Source: CAYMFD01 sp964389475 (GTDB taxonomy: Bacteria > Bacteroidota > Bacteroidia > Chitinophagales > Saprospiraceae). Taken from it: 60,879 nt of DNA. How positions within the stretch are numbered: position 1 is the first letter of the stretch; each line of letters opens with the position of its first letter. The translations under genes were made by a program, and so were the position numbers. The notes beneath the pieces are model-generated. The model worked only from the letters and a program-made list of their open reading frames with translations. It was not told the origin of the DNA and searched no databases. This document shows, piece after piece, positions 17,255 through 26,653 of this stretch. The DNA lies in assembly GCA_964389475.1 (NCBI GenBank), contig CAYMFD010000009.1, positions 1-60,879 of the forward strand, written 5' to 3'.

Positions 17255-18277
17255 ATGAAAAAGAAAAAAATCGGTGTACTCCTTGCCAACCTCGGCACAC
17301 CAGATGCACCGACCCGCGGAGCAGTCTATCGCTACCTTAAACAGTTCTTACTAGATGGCCGAGTGATCGATATACCGGCTGTACCTCGCCACCTACTCGT
17401 GAGAGGCATCATAGCACCATTCAGGAGTGGTAGTAGTGCCAAACTCTACCAGCAGCTATGGACTGAGGACGGCAGCCCTATCAAGATATACGGTCACAAA
17501 GTGGCCGATGGAGTACAGGAGAGTCTGCCAGACAATTATCACGTAGAGCTGGCCATGCGCTACCAAAACCCGAGCATAGAGAGTGCCCTACGTCGGCTAC
17601 TCGATAAGATGGTAGACGAGATCATCGTCTTTCCGCTCTTCCCACAGTATAGTAGCGCATGCACTGGGTCTATCCACGAGGAGGTAATGCGGCTACTCAG
17701 TAAAGAACAAATAGTACCTGCCGTCAAGCTGATCAACAGCTACCACGACGATAGTAGAATTACGACGATCTATGCTGATAATGCCAAGTCTATGGGGCTA
17801 GACGGTTATGATCACTTCGTCTTTAGCTTCCACGGCGTGCCACAGCGACAGATGAAGAAGGCAGACCCTAGCAAGGAGCATTGTATCAAAACGAAGGACT
17901 GTTGCAGTATCGCCTGTGCTGCTAACAAGTACTGCTATAGCCACCAGTGTCACCAGACTGCCCACGACATCGCTGCCAAACTCAACCTGAGTAAGGACGA
18001 CTATACGATCGCCTACCAGTCGCGGCTAGGACGAGATCCGTGGTTACAGCCATATACAGACAAGACACTGGAGCATCTACTTGAGGAGGGTAAGAAAAAC
18101 ATCCTGGTCTTCTCGCCGGCATTCGTAGCTGACTGCCTAGAGACCACTATCGAAATCGGTTATGAGTACAAGGAAGAGTTCGACGAGATGGGTGGCGAAA
18201 AGCTCGACCTAGTACCCAGCCTAAATGATGATCCGAGGTGGATACAAGCTATCTCCGAGATGGTACAAGAAGCTTAG
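17255..18277 (+). CDS. hemH: Ferrochelatase
   Basis: A 340-residue ferrochelatase, which inserts Fe2+ into protoporphyrin IX (or coproporphyrin III) to complete heme. Seen: KIGVLLANLGTPDAPT at the start, YGSP-type loop TEDGSPIKIYG, FPLFPQYSSACTGS, catalytic His193 in FSFHGVP, and Glu296 in FVADCLETTIEIGYEY. A Cys-rich stretch at 210-232 (several Cys in 23 residues) is also seen in Bacteroidota homologues as far as I recall. Start ATG 17255 is followed by the Lys-rich MKKKK leader. It appears to be transcribed alone. Confidence 0.95.
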   Translation: MKKKKIGVLLANLGTPDAPTRGAVYRYLKQFLLDGRVIDIPAVPRHLLVRGIIAPFRSGSSAKLYQQLWTEDGSPIKIYGHKVADGVQESLPDNYHVELAMRYQNPSIESALRRLLDKMVDEIIVFPLFPQYSSACTGSIHEEVMRLLSKEQIVPAVKLINSYHDDSRITTIYADNAKSMGLDGYDHFVFSFHGVPQRQMKKADPSKEHCIKTKDCCSIACAANKYCYSHQCHQTAHDIAAKLNLSKDDYTIAYQSRLGRDPWLQPYTDKTLEHLLEEGKKNILVFSPAFVADCLETTIEIGYEYKEEFDEMGGEKLDLVPSLNDDPRWIQAISEMVQEA

Positions 18278-18342
18278 GTGCAGTGTGAAGAAAATGATGA
18301 TTTTGTGGATAAAGTCTTCTCACTACAACTGACAATAAGACC

Positions 18343-18350
18343 TACTTTTG
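18343..18350 (+). promoter_or_regulatory. -7 element for gcvP
   Basis: TACTTTTG matches TAnnTTTG. It places the transcript start near 18357, so the in-frame ATG at 18348 cannot be used and ATG 18399 is favoured. No clear -33 element. Confidence 0.45.
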
Positions 18351-18398
18351 CCCCAGCTAAAACCTACATTACCTAGACTCGAATTTACACCTAATAAC

Positions 18399-21278
18399 AT
18401 GATAAACAAGTCATTAGATCTTTTTGAAAGAAGACATATAGGGATAAATAAAACGGAAGAAGCGAGTATGCTCGACCGCATCGGCGTATCAAGTATGGAT
18501 GAGCTCATTAAGCTCACTATACCAGATCATATCATGATCAAGCGACCGATGGATATACCAGAGGCTGTAAGCGAGCAGGACTATCTCACAGAGCTATCCA
18601 CAATAGCTGAGAAGAATGAGCTATTTACCAACTACATAGGTCAAGGTTACTACGGTACCATCACACCATCTGTGATACTGCGAAACGTATTTCACAATCC
18701 AGGCTGGTATACCCAGTATACACCGTATCAGGCAGAGATTGCCCAAGGTCGACTAGAAGCATTGCTCAACTTCCAGACTATGGTTGCCGATCTTACGGCC
18801 ATGCCAGTGGCTAATGCTTCTCTACTCGATGAGGCTACTGCAGCTGCAGAGGCGATGGCGATGTTTTATGACATCAGAAACAAAAAGAGAAAGAAGGATC
18901 CAGCTACCAAGTTCTTTGTAGATAAGGGTGTATATCAGCAAACGCTAGGCGTACTAGCGACGCGGAGCTCACCACTAGAGATCGAAATAGTCATAGGTGA
19001 TTACAAGACGGCCCAGCTCGACGACTCCTATATCGGTGCCCTACTACAATACCCCAACGCATCGGGACAGGCGGAAGATCTGAGCACATTTGTAGCTACA
19101 TGCAAGGCCAATGATCAGCTGGTGTGTGTGGCTGCCGACTTGATGAGTCTAGCCCTACTGACACCTCCTGGCGAGTGGGGAGTGGATGCTGTCGTAGGTA
19201 CTACCCAGCGTTTTGGCGTACCGATGGGCTATGGTGGACCACATGCTGCCTACTTCGCTACGCTAGATGCGTATAAGCGGATGATACCAGGAAGAATCAT
19301 AGGTGTGTCACAGGATCGTAGCGGTGCTCCAGCACTACGCATGGCACTACAGACTCGTGAACAACATATCAAGCGAGAGAAAGCCACCTCCAATATCTGT
19401 ACGGCTCAGGCACTACTAGCTGTGATGGCGAGTATGTATGCCGTCTACCACGGACCAGAAGGTATCAAGCACATTGCAGCGACAATCCTACAAAAAGCCA
19501 ATAGCTTACGGGAGAATCTACGTGGTACAGGCCTCACAGTGACAGACGGACAGCTCTTCGATACTATTCAGGTTACGCTGAGCAAGGATGAGCAAGCCTC
19601 AGTGAAGGCGGGATTACTCGCAAGCGGTATTAACATATTTTATACAGCAGATGGCATCCGTATATCTGTAGATGAGTCGCATACTATAGCTGACCTCGAC
19701 ACACTCGTCTCGACTATTGCGAAGGCTGTAGACAAGACAGCAACATATGTAGCGTACGAAACTACAATAGCACCAGCACTACAACGAGCTAGTGCATTTA
19801 TGGAGCACGAGGTATTTAGCAGCTACCACACAGAGTCAAAAATGATGCGCTACATCAAGTCGCTGGAGAACAAAGACCTGTCTCTAGTTCACTCGATGAT
19901 CGCCCTAGGGTCGTGCACCATGAAGCTCAATGCTGCTACCCAACTCATACCCGTCAGTTGGCCCAAGTTTAGTAAACTGCACCCGTTCACGCCAGTAGAA
20001 CAGACGGCTGGTTATCAGCAGATCTTTAACGAGCTCAGCCACTACCTAGCGGAGGCCACTGGCTTTACAGCATGCAGCCTGCAGCCCAATAGTGGAGCAC
20101 AGGGTGAGTACGCTGGTCTTATGACGATCAGCGCCTACCACCACCACCGTGGAGAAGGACATCGCAATATAGCCTTGATACCTTCTTCTGCCCATGGGAC
20201 TAACCCTGCATCGGCAGTGATGGCTGGTATGAAGGTCGTCGTCATCAAATGCGATGAGGCAGGTAATATCGACGTAGACCACCTCATGACCAAAATCGAG
20301 GAGTACAAGGATAGCCTTGCCGCCCTCATGGTCACCTACCCTAGCACACACGGCGTATTCGAAACAGCGATCACAGAGATCTGTCAGGCTGTGCACGATG
20401 CTGGTGGCATGGTCTACATGGACGGAGCCAATATGAATGCCCAAGTAGGCCTGACTAGCCCAGGCATGATAGGTGCTGATGTCTGCCACCTCAACTTACA
20501 CAAGACCTTCGCTATACCTCATGGTGGCGGCGGACCAGGCATGGGCCCTATATGCTGCAATGATAAGCTAGCTCCATTCTTACCTGGTCACTCCGTCATC
20601 GATAATGGACACAACCCTGACATACATGCTGTGAGTGCAGCGCCGTGGGGCAGTGCGAGTATACTCCTGATCAGCTATGCCTACATACGTCTACTAGGTC
20701 GCGAAGGGCTTACTAACTCCACCAAGTACGCCATCCTCAATGCCAACTATATCAAGGCTAGACTAGATGGACACTACAGCGTCCTATATATAGGAGAGAA
20801 AGGGATGGCCGCTCACGAGATGATCATCGATCTCAGACAGTACAAACCACTACAGATACAAGCCGAGGATGTTGCTAAGCGTCTCATCGACTACGGCTTC
20901 CATGCGCCTACCCTATCATTTCCGGTGGCGGGTACGATTATGATCGAGCCTACAGAAAGCGAAGATCTTGACGAACTAGACCGCTTCTGTGATGCTATGA
21001 TCGGTATCAAAAAGGAAATCGACATGATCGCTACTGGCGAGCTAGATGCGGAGGACAATCCTCTACGCAATGCACCGCACACCTGTACGCAGATCACGGC
21101 TGATGACTGGCCACATGCCTATACGAGGCAGCAAGCCTCCTACCCCCTACCGTATCTGTACGAAGGCAAGAAGTTTTGGCCTACCGTACAACGCGTCAAC
21201 AATGCGTATGGGGATAGAAACCTTATCTGCACCTGTCCACCTATCGAGTCATACAGTGAGGATACACCAGCAACATAG
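18399..21278 (+). CDS. gcvP: Glycine dehydrogenase (decarboxylating), P protein
   Basis: A 959-residue fused P protein (both halves in one chain) of the glycine cleavage system. It decarboxylates glycine with pyridoxal phosphate and passes the aminomethyl group to the H protein lipoate. Seen: FERRHIGI at the N-terminus, NIYTAYTPYQAEIAQGRLE-like block (QYTPYQAEIAQGRLEALLNF), SLVHSMIALGSCTMKLNA, the PLP lysine region NLHKTFAIPHGGGGPGMGP, and SAAPWGSASIL. ATG 18399 starts the family N-terminus (DLFERRHIG); the frame extends 17 codons further but contradicts the promoter. The coaX start follows the stop without any gap. Confidence 0.96.
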   Translation: MINKSLDLFERRHIGINKTEEASMLDRIGVSSMDELIKLTIPDHIMIKRPMDIPEAVSEQDYLTELSTIAEKNELFTNYIGQGYYGTITPSVILRNVFHNPGWYTQYTPYQAEIAQGRLEALLNFQTMVADLTAMPVANASLLDEATAAAEAMAMFYDIRNKKRKKDPATKFFVDKGVYQQTLGVLATRSSPLEIEIVIGDYKTAQLDDSYIGALLQYPNASGQAEDLSTFVATCKANDQLVCVAADLMSLALLTPPGEWGVDAVVGTTQRFGVPMGYGGPHAAYFATLDAYKRMIPGRIIGVSQDRSGAPALRMALQTREQHIKREKATSNICTAQALLAVMASMYAVYHGPEGIKHIAATILQKANSLRENLRGTGLTVTDGQLFDTIQVTLSKDEQASVKAGLLASGINIFYTADGIRISVDESHTIADLDTLVSTIAKAVDKTATYVAYETTIAPALQRASAFMEHEVFSSYHTESKMMRYIKSLENKDLSLVHSMIALGSCTMKLNAATQLIPVSWPKFSKLHPFTPVEQTAGYQQIFNELSHYLAEATGFTACSLQPNSGAQGEYAGLMTISAYHHHRGEGHRNIALIPSSAHGTNPASAVMAGMKVVVIKCDEAGNIDVDHLMTKIEEYKDSLAALMVTYPSTHGVFETAITEICQAVHDAGGMVYMDGANMNAQVGLTSPGMIGADVCHLNLHKTFAIPHGGGGPGMGPICCNDKLAPFLPGHSVIDNGHNPDIHAVSAAPWGSASILLISYAYIRLLGREGLTNSTKYAILNANYIKARLDGHYSVLYIGEKGMAAHEMIIDLRQYKPLQIQAEDVAKRLIDYGFHAPTLSFPVAGTIMIEPTESEDLDELDRFCDAMIGIKKEIDMIATGELDAEDNPLRNAPHTCTQITADDWPHAYTRQQASYPLPYLYEGKKFWPTVQRVNNAYGDRNLICTCPPIESYSEDTPAT

Positions 21279-22040
21279 ATGCATACGCTAGCTGTAGACA
21301 TAGGCAATAGTAATATCGTGGTCGCTCTATACCGTGGAGACCACCAGCTGCAGTTGTTTAGGTACTCTAGTCTAGAAGTACAGCCAGAGACCTTCTACAG
21401 CCATGGCCTGCAAGAGTTACTTCTAGAATGGCGAGTCCACCCTACCGATATACAGCGGGTAGCCATCAGTAGTGTTGTACCTCCGCTTACCGATGTACTA
21501 GCCTCAGGAGCGGAGAGTATCTTTGGGTTTGCTCCATTAGTCATGGGACCAGAACTCTATGCCCGGCTTCCGTTCAGAGTGCCTAAACCATACGAGATCG
21601 GTTCAGATATCGTAGCCAATGCCATTGCTATCTACCACAAGTATGGGCGAGACTGCATCGTTGTGGACTTTGGCACAGCACTTACATTTTCAATTGTGAG
21701 TTATCCTGCAGGCATAGAGGGAGTAACTATAGCTCCTGGTATCAATACGGCGATCAAGGCACTAGCAGGTAATACGGCACAACTCCCAGAGGCAGACATA
21801 TCCTTGCCCGACTCCGTTATCGGCAAAGACACACAGCACGCCATACAGGCCGGCGTACTACATGGTTACGTGGGCCTTACCACTCACCTGATCAAGGCGA
21901 TACAAGCAGAGTTATCATCTACCCATCACGTAATAGCTACGGGAGGCATGGCCAACCTACTACCGTTAAGTCCTACAGTTGACACTATCGACAAAAGTCT
22001 CACGCTAGACGGGATCAGGCTGGCGTGCAAGTACGCCTAG
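21279..22040 (+). CDS. coaX: Type III pantothenate kinase
   Basis: A 253-residue CoaX, which phosphorylates pantothenate in the first step of coenzyme A synthesis. Seen: the ATP-binding AVDIGNSNIVVALY at the start, AISSVVPPLT, RVPKPYEIGSDIVANA, the catalytic/ATP region IVVDFGTALTFSIV and APGINTAIKALAGNTAQLP, and VIATGGMANLL. The ATG directly abuts the gcvP stop (TAG ATG), so the two are translationally linked. It is normal length. Confidence 0.94.
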   Translation: MHTLAVDIGNSNIVVALYRGDHQLQLFRYSSLEVQPETFYSHGLQELLLEWRVHPTDIQRVAISSVVPPLTDVLASGAESIFGFAPLVMGPELYARLPFRVPKPYEIGSDIVANAIAIYHKYGRDCIVVDFGTALTFSIVSYPAGIEGVTIAPGINTAIKALAGNTAQLPEADISLPDSVIGKDTQHAIQAGVLHGYVGLTTHLIKAIQAELSSTHHVIATGGMANLLPLSPTVDTIDKSLTLDGIRLACKYA

Positions 22041-22133
22041 GCATACCTTTGGGGCTCTAAACGGCACGAATATTGGAGTATGTAACATATTAAATCCATA
22101 TGTAATACTTTACACACTTATAATCAGTCTATT

Positions 22134-23150
22134 ATGAGATTTCTATTGACCTTCGCCATCCTAAGTGTACTACATTGTACAATGATCGCCCAGACCGCTG
22201 CAGATTTTACGGTTACCGACTCAGAGGGCAATGCCCACTCCCTATACAGCGACTACCTCGACCAAGGTGATGTTGTGGTATTGAAATTCTTCTTCAGTAC
22301 ATGCCCTCCTTGTAACGCTAGTGCCCCGGCCGTACAGCAACTATATGAGGATTATGGTAGTGGCAACGCTGGTATGCAGATGATTTCTCTTACGACACAA
22401 CCATGGGACAACAATGGCAATGCCGCTAACTATGTCAACCAACATGGACTGACCTTACCCGTGAGTGGTGCCGATGGCGGTGGTTACGATGCCTCTCAGC
22501 CTTTTAGAACTGGGCAATACGGTCCATTCTTTGGTACGCCTAGTTATGCGGTAATCGAGCCAGACGGTACGGTCATCTATCCTGTGTTTTTTAATAGTAT
22601 CCGCAGTACCCTAGACGACCTACTGGGTATGGCTCCGCAGTCAACGTCTGTTAATCTAAACATGACAAACGCCAAAACAGGGGCTCCTATCGATGTTAAT
22701 GGCCTAAGTGTAATACTAAAACCTGCTAATGCTAGTGGACCGACTGTAGATCTCATGGCTTTGACCAATGGTACATTGGTCTTCGACTATCCATCAGCTG
22801 ACCTGCCCGAGATCAATAATCCGATCATAGTCTTCAGCTCTAATGGTAGTGCTCTCAGTGATGAGATTAATTCTCTAGACCTAGTATCCATGGCCAGGCA
22901 TATTTTATCCCTGACGCCTATCACCAATCCTCTCCAGTTACAAGCTGCAGACGTTAACTCTAGTGGTACAGTTACAGGAGCCGACGTGGTCGCTATACGA
23001 GAGGTCCTACTGGAGAAGCGGAATAGTTTTCCCAATGGTACACCGTCTTACATCTTCATACCTAGTGAGGTTCCCCTCTCTACTAATCCAGGAGGTATAA
23101 CATCATTGAGTACTCAGGTGCTAAAAGTAGGAGACGCTACGATCGACTAG
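22134..23150 (+). CDS. Secreted TlpA-type thioredoxin fused to a dockerin-like domain
   Basis: A 338-residue exported protein. Seen: signal peptide (residues 1-20, ending MIAQ); a TlpA/redoxin domain with FFFSTCPPCNASAP (redox pair Cys57-Cys60) and GTPSYAVIEPDG as the cis-Pro strand (~25-165); a beta-rich linker; and near 240-290 a type I dockerin-like helix pair with the calcium loop DVNSSGTVTGAD preceded by a half-repeat NSLDLVSMARHIL. The tail looks like a further surface domain without a clear T9SS signal. It could be a cell-surface disulfide enzyme held by cohesin-like partners. TAnnTTTG-like TACCTTTG at 22044-22051 may be its -7 element. It ends 14 bases inside the 3' end of the convergent PolX-like gene. 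Confidence 0.78.
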   Translation: MRFLLTFAILSVLHCTMIAQTAADFTVTDSEGNAHSLYSDYLDQGDVVVLKFFFSTCPPCNASAPAVQQLYEDYGSGNAGMQMISLTTQPWDNNGNAANYVNQHGLTLPVSGADGGGYDASQPFRTGQYGPFFGTPSYAVIEPDGTVIYPVFFNSIRSTLDDLLGMAPQSTSVNLNMTNAKTGAPIDVNGLSVILKPANASGPTVDLMALTNGTLVFDYPSADLPEINNPIIVFSSNGSALSDEINSLDLVSMARHILSLTPITNPLQLQAADVNSSGTVTGADVVAIREVLLEKRNSFPNGTPSYIFIPSEVPLSTNPGGITSLSTQVLKVGDATID

Positions 23151-24774
23151 GCAGGTTATCTACCCATGCCTGAAAGGATGACAAGTCTCTAGTATTGAGG
23201 CAGGCATCAGCTGTAAGGCCACCCTTTCTAGCGCTGGCTACACCCCACTCTATGTAGTGTATAGCCTCCCTGCTATGTGCATCAGGGTTGATACTGATAC
23301 TCACCCCTTTCTCCATCGCATAAGGGATGTAACGCCAGTCCATATCTAGTCTGTACGGATTAGCATTGAGCTCGATAGCAACATTGTACTCACTACAGAG
23401 GTCTATAATCTCGCGGTGATCTACAGGGTACCCTTGCCTAGAAAGCAGTAACCGCCCTGTCATATGGCCTAGGATGTGGCAGTAAGGACTAGCAATAGCC
23501 CTTGTCAACCGCTCCATAGCCTTGGGTTGAGACATCTTGAGGCCAGCGTGGACGCTGCATACTAGAAGGTCAAACGACTGTAACACCTGCTCGGTGTAGT
23601 CAAGCTCTCCACTAGGCAAGATGTCACATTCTATACTCTTAAAGACCTTAAAGTCCGTATATCTGGCATTGATAGCGTCTATCTCCTGCTGCTGTGCAGA
23701 TACTCTATCCGCCTTAAGTCCATTAGCATAGCCAGCATACTGACTGTGGTCGCTCATGACTAGGTACGCAAAGCCTTGCTCCTGGCAATAGGTCGCCATA
23801 TCGTCTAACGAATGAATACCGTCGCTGTAGGTGGAGTGATTATGGACAATGCCCTTGATATCCGCTACGGTCACCAGGTCATCCGTCTCTATACTAGATA
23901 CGTCGAGCTTACTATCTGTCAAGCCCCAGTCTCGTAACTCTGCAATGACGTAGGACTGACCACTACCCTTAAAGACCGACGCCTCATCAGCATAGACTTC
24001 GCTTGTGAGCTGCTCTGCAAAGGCTTCAGGCCCAGTAGAATGTGCCAGCACAGTCCCAAAGTCTTGCATACTAGCAGGATGTAGGATCATCGGCAAACCA
24101 TCGAATGACAAGTGGTCACCCTCATAGGCAAAGCTTGCAGGGTCAGCTGCGAGTACTTCTGCCAGCGATAGTGTAGTGACTAGATCAATAGCTTCAACGA
24201 TATTACAATGACGACGTATGGGTCCTGTCAGCTCAGTCCTAGCCTCAGGATATTTAAGCGATAGCGTTGCTATGGCGATCCGTGCCTTAGGAAGGATCTT
24301 ACCAAGGTGAAACTTACCTCGGCTGGCTAGGTGGTACTGCAGTGATTCTATGAGATCGGCCTGTGTCTTGGCACCAAAACCCTTGAGCTTTACGAGGCGG
24401 TTCTCTTGACAAGCATACAATAGCTCACCTATATTTTCAACGCCTAACTGATCCCAGACGAGACGTACTTTCTTGGGACCAAAGCCTCTCACGAGCAGCA
24501 TATCCTGGACACCTTGTGGTGTAAGATCCTGCATCTTAGACAGTGTCTGCATTTCGCCTGTAGTGCAGAGCTCGACGATCTTGTTGGCTATATTCTTACC
24601 TACACCTTCGATGGTAAGGAGGTCTTCGGTGCTCATGCTGAGGAGCGGCGCCTCCACTTTTCTTAGAATATTATAAGCCTTGTAGTAAGATCGAAACTTG
24701 AAGGGATTTTCGCCATGTAATTCCATGAGCTTACCCAGCAAATTAAATCGCCTGGCGATGTCAGCGTTCGTCAT
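23137..24774 (-). CDS. PolX-like HhH-PHP protein with degenerate polymerase centre
   Basis: A 545-residue protein with the PolX layout: N-terminal helix-hairpin-helix domain (1-150, IEGVGKNIANKI and VRGFGPKKVR), a Pol beta-like palm (~155-280), and a C-terminal PHP phosphoesterase domain (~306-545). The PHP metal ligands look intact: VHNHSTYSDG (His311, His313), MSDHS, IECDI, CSVHAG, LGHMTGR and NPDAH. The palm is not: the normal GSxRRxxExxxDID reads GPIRRHCNIVEAID (184-197), and the third catalytic Asp region (VDLR) reads LPMILHP. So DNA synthesis is unlikely, while a 3'-5' exonuclease or phosphoesterase repair role may remain. It starts 48 bases after dnaA on the same strand and may be co-transcribed with it. 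Confidence 0.85.
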   Translation of the reverse strand: MTNADIARRFNLLGKLMELHGENPFKFRSYYKAYNILRKVEAPLLSMSTEDLLTIEGVGKNIANKIVELCTTGEMQTLSKMQDLTPQGVQDMLLVRGFGPKKVRLVWDQLGVENIGELLYACQENRLVKLKGFGAKTQADLIESLQYHLASRGKFHLGKILPKARIAIATLSLKYPEARTELTGPIRRHCNIVEAIDLVTTLSLAEVLAADPASFAYEGDHLSFDGLPMILHPASMQDFGTVLAHSTGPEAFAEQLTSEVYADEASVFKGSGQSYVIAELRDWGLTDSKLDVSSIETDDLVTVADIKGIVHNHSTYSDGIHSLDDMATYCQEQGFAYLVMSDHSQYAGYANGLKADRVSAQQQEIDAINARYTDFKVFKSIECDILPSGELDYTEQVLQSFDLLVCSVHAGLKMSQPKAMERLTRAIASPYCHILGHMTGRLLLSRQGYPVDHREIIDLCSEYNVAIELNANPYRLDMDWRYIPYAMEKGVSISINPDAHSREAIHYIEWGVASARKGGLTADACLNTRDLSSFQAWVDNLPSRS

Positions 24775-24821
24775 ATGATATGTGGTCTAGCCTCTAGCAG
24801 AGCCCTAGTATGTGCTATGCC

Positions 24822-26222
24822 CTAGTGGAGAGATAGTTGTACTTTTTTCTCCAGTTCGGAGACCGTACTCTTAAACATCGAGTCCGTATCCATGAGGTCT
24901 TTTACAGCCTTGACGCTATAGATAACCGTACTGTGATCTCGACCACCGAAGTTATCACCGATGATCTTGAGCGACTCATTGGTGTAATTCTTAGCAAGGT
25001 ACATCGACAGTTGACGAGCGATTACGACAGATCGTTTTCTAGTCTTGCCTTGTAGCTTATCCACGGGGACGTCCATATGCTCCGATACGAGGAGCTTGAT
25101 GGACTCAACAGTTATCTCACGACCTACCTTGGTCACGAACTGCGCCACCACCTCTCTAGCGAGATCGATGTCGATCTCTCTACGATTGAGGGTGCTCTGC
25201 GCTACGAGTGAGATAAGTACCCCTTCTAGCTCTCTGATACTCTTCTTAATGTTAAAGCATACAAACTCAGCGACTTCGTCAGAGATCTGCAGGCCTTCAC
25301 GCTTCATCTTGGCTTCAAGAATAGCACGCCTGGTCTCATAGTCAGGAGCTTGTAGGTCGGCAGAGAGGCCCCACTTAAATCGTGAGACCAATCTGTCCTG
25401 TACATCCATCAGGTCTTTGGGTGGCCTATCGGAAGTTAATATTATCTGCTTACCATTTTGGTGCAGCTGGTTGAAGATATTGAAGAATATCTCCTGTGTC
25501 TTTTGTCTATTAGCTAGGAACTGTATGTCATCAATGATCAGTACATCGATCATCTGATAAAAATTCATAAAGTCACTCGTCGCATTGTTTTTGATGGACT
25601 GTATGACCTGATTGGTAAACCGCTCTGTGGTTACATACAAGACCTTCATCTGAGGCTTTTCGCTAGTGATAGCATTACCTGCTGCATGCGCAAGATGCGT
25701 CTTGCCTAGACCCACATCTCCATAGAGTACCAGCGGATTAAAGGCAGTACCACCTGGCTTAGATGCAATGGCCATCGCCGCATTACGAGCGAGACGATTA
25801 CAACTTCCCTCGATGTAAGTATCGAAGGTGTATTGACTATTTAACTGAGAGTCAACCTTGACATTTCTTATGCCAGGTATGACGAACGGGTTTACTATTT
25901 TTTCGCTGCTAAAGGCTCCAGGGTCTTTGGCTGTAGCTTTGTTAGCATTGTTACCGATCTTGCGGTGGTTGTCTACCAGTATATGATATTCGAGGCTGGC
26001 ACCTTGTCCTAGGACCTTGGCTATTGACTTCCCTAGGATATCGATGTAGTGTTCCTCCAACCACTCATAAAAGAACTTGTTGGGAACTTGAATAGTGAGT
26101 ACTTGCTCGTCCAGCTTTACCGCCTTAATCGGCTCAAACCACGTCTTAAAAGGCTGCTTCTCAACATATCGTTTTATTATCGCTAGACAGTCCGTCCAAG
26201 CTTTTGTGTGGATATCGTTCAT
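24822..26222 (-). CDS. dnaA: Chromosomal replication initiator DnaA
   Basis: A 466-residue DnaA with all four domains: the DnaB/DiaA-binding N-terminus (WTDCLAIIKRYVEKQPFKTWF), a linker, the AAA+ ATPase with Walker A GDVGLGKTH at 168-176 and Walker B VLIIDDIQFL, and the DNA-binding domain with signature GGRDHSTVIYS. It unwinds the replication origin. ATG 26222 gives the standard N-terminus MNDIHTKAW; the frame could run 14 codons further upstream to 26264 but those residues are not family-like. Two inverted repeats lie just upstream. No cluster of TTATNCACA boxes is seen nearby, so the origin is probably elsewhere. Confidence 0.97.
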   Translation of the reverse strand: MNDIHTKAWTDCLAIIKRYVEKQPFKTWFEPIKAVKLDEQVLTIQVPNKFFYEWLEEHYIDILGKSIAKVLGQGASLEYHILVDNHRKIGNNANKATAKDPGAFSSEKIVNPFVIPGIRNVKVDSQLNSQYTFDTYIEGSCNRLARNAAMAIASKPGGTAFNPLVLYGDVGLGKTHLAHAAGNAITSEKPQMKVLYVTTERFTNQVIQSIKNNATSDFMNFYQMIDVLIIDDIQFLANRQKTQEIFFNIFNQLHQNGKQIILTSDRPPKDLMDVQDRLVSRFKWGLSADLQAPDYETRRAILEAKMKREGLQISDEVAEFVCFNIKKSIRELEGVLISLVAQSTLNRREIDIDLAREVVAQFVTKVGREITVESIKLLVSEHMDVPVDKLQGKTRKRSVVIARQLSMYLAKNYTNESLKIIGDNFGGRDHSTVIYSVKAVKDLMDTDSMFKSTVSELEKKVQLSLH

Positions 26223-26653
26223 GAGTGGTTTAACATTTCTCAAGTTGACCAATTTTTTAGTCAATTTCAGGCCTACTTACTTGATCTTGCGATCAAGAAG
26301 CTGGTCTAATCAGTTATGGTCATTTGCAACACCCATCAAGACGTCTGCCTAGGGATAGGTTGACAGAGCAATCGAAGTAGGTATTACAGCAACAAGTCAA
26401 TGCTGCTGTTGCCGCTTGAGGGAGTCCATTTAGGGGATAAACAACCTTTGACGGTAGAACAAAAGTGGTGAAAAAAGGCTGAAGCACACAAATAAGTCGA
26501 GCACTAAATTTCAAAAACACTGTAGAGCTAACGTTTTGATTACCAAATCCTTATATACTTACAAAGTACATCTAAAAAGCATTGCTGTACAGATACATAC
26601 ACTTGAGTAATTCTGTAATGTATTAAATGTTGATACTCTGTAGCAGTGCTATA
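26223..26653. other. dnaA upstream region with two inverted repeats
   Basis: No gene is seen in these 431 bases. Just upstream of dnaA are TTGAC (26245-26249) with GTCAA (26260-26264), and a perfect CTTGATC-TTGC-GATCAAG repeat at 26280-26297. Both are placed where regulator sites of dnaA would be expected. No TAnnTTTG element and no DnaA-box cluster were found. The far part is A+T-rich. Confidence 0.5.

Noticed and set aside
18304..18312. TGTGGATAA, a perfect DnaA box, upstream of gcvP
   Set aside because: A single box; no cluster or origin features nearby. Chance occurrence is likely.
25059..25067. TTATCCACG within dnaA, near-match to a DnaA box
   Set aside because: Inside a coding region, isolated, with a mismatch.
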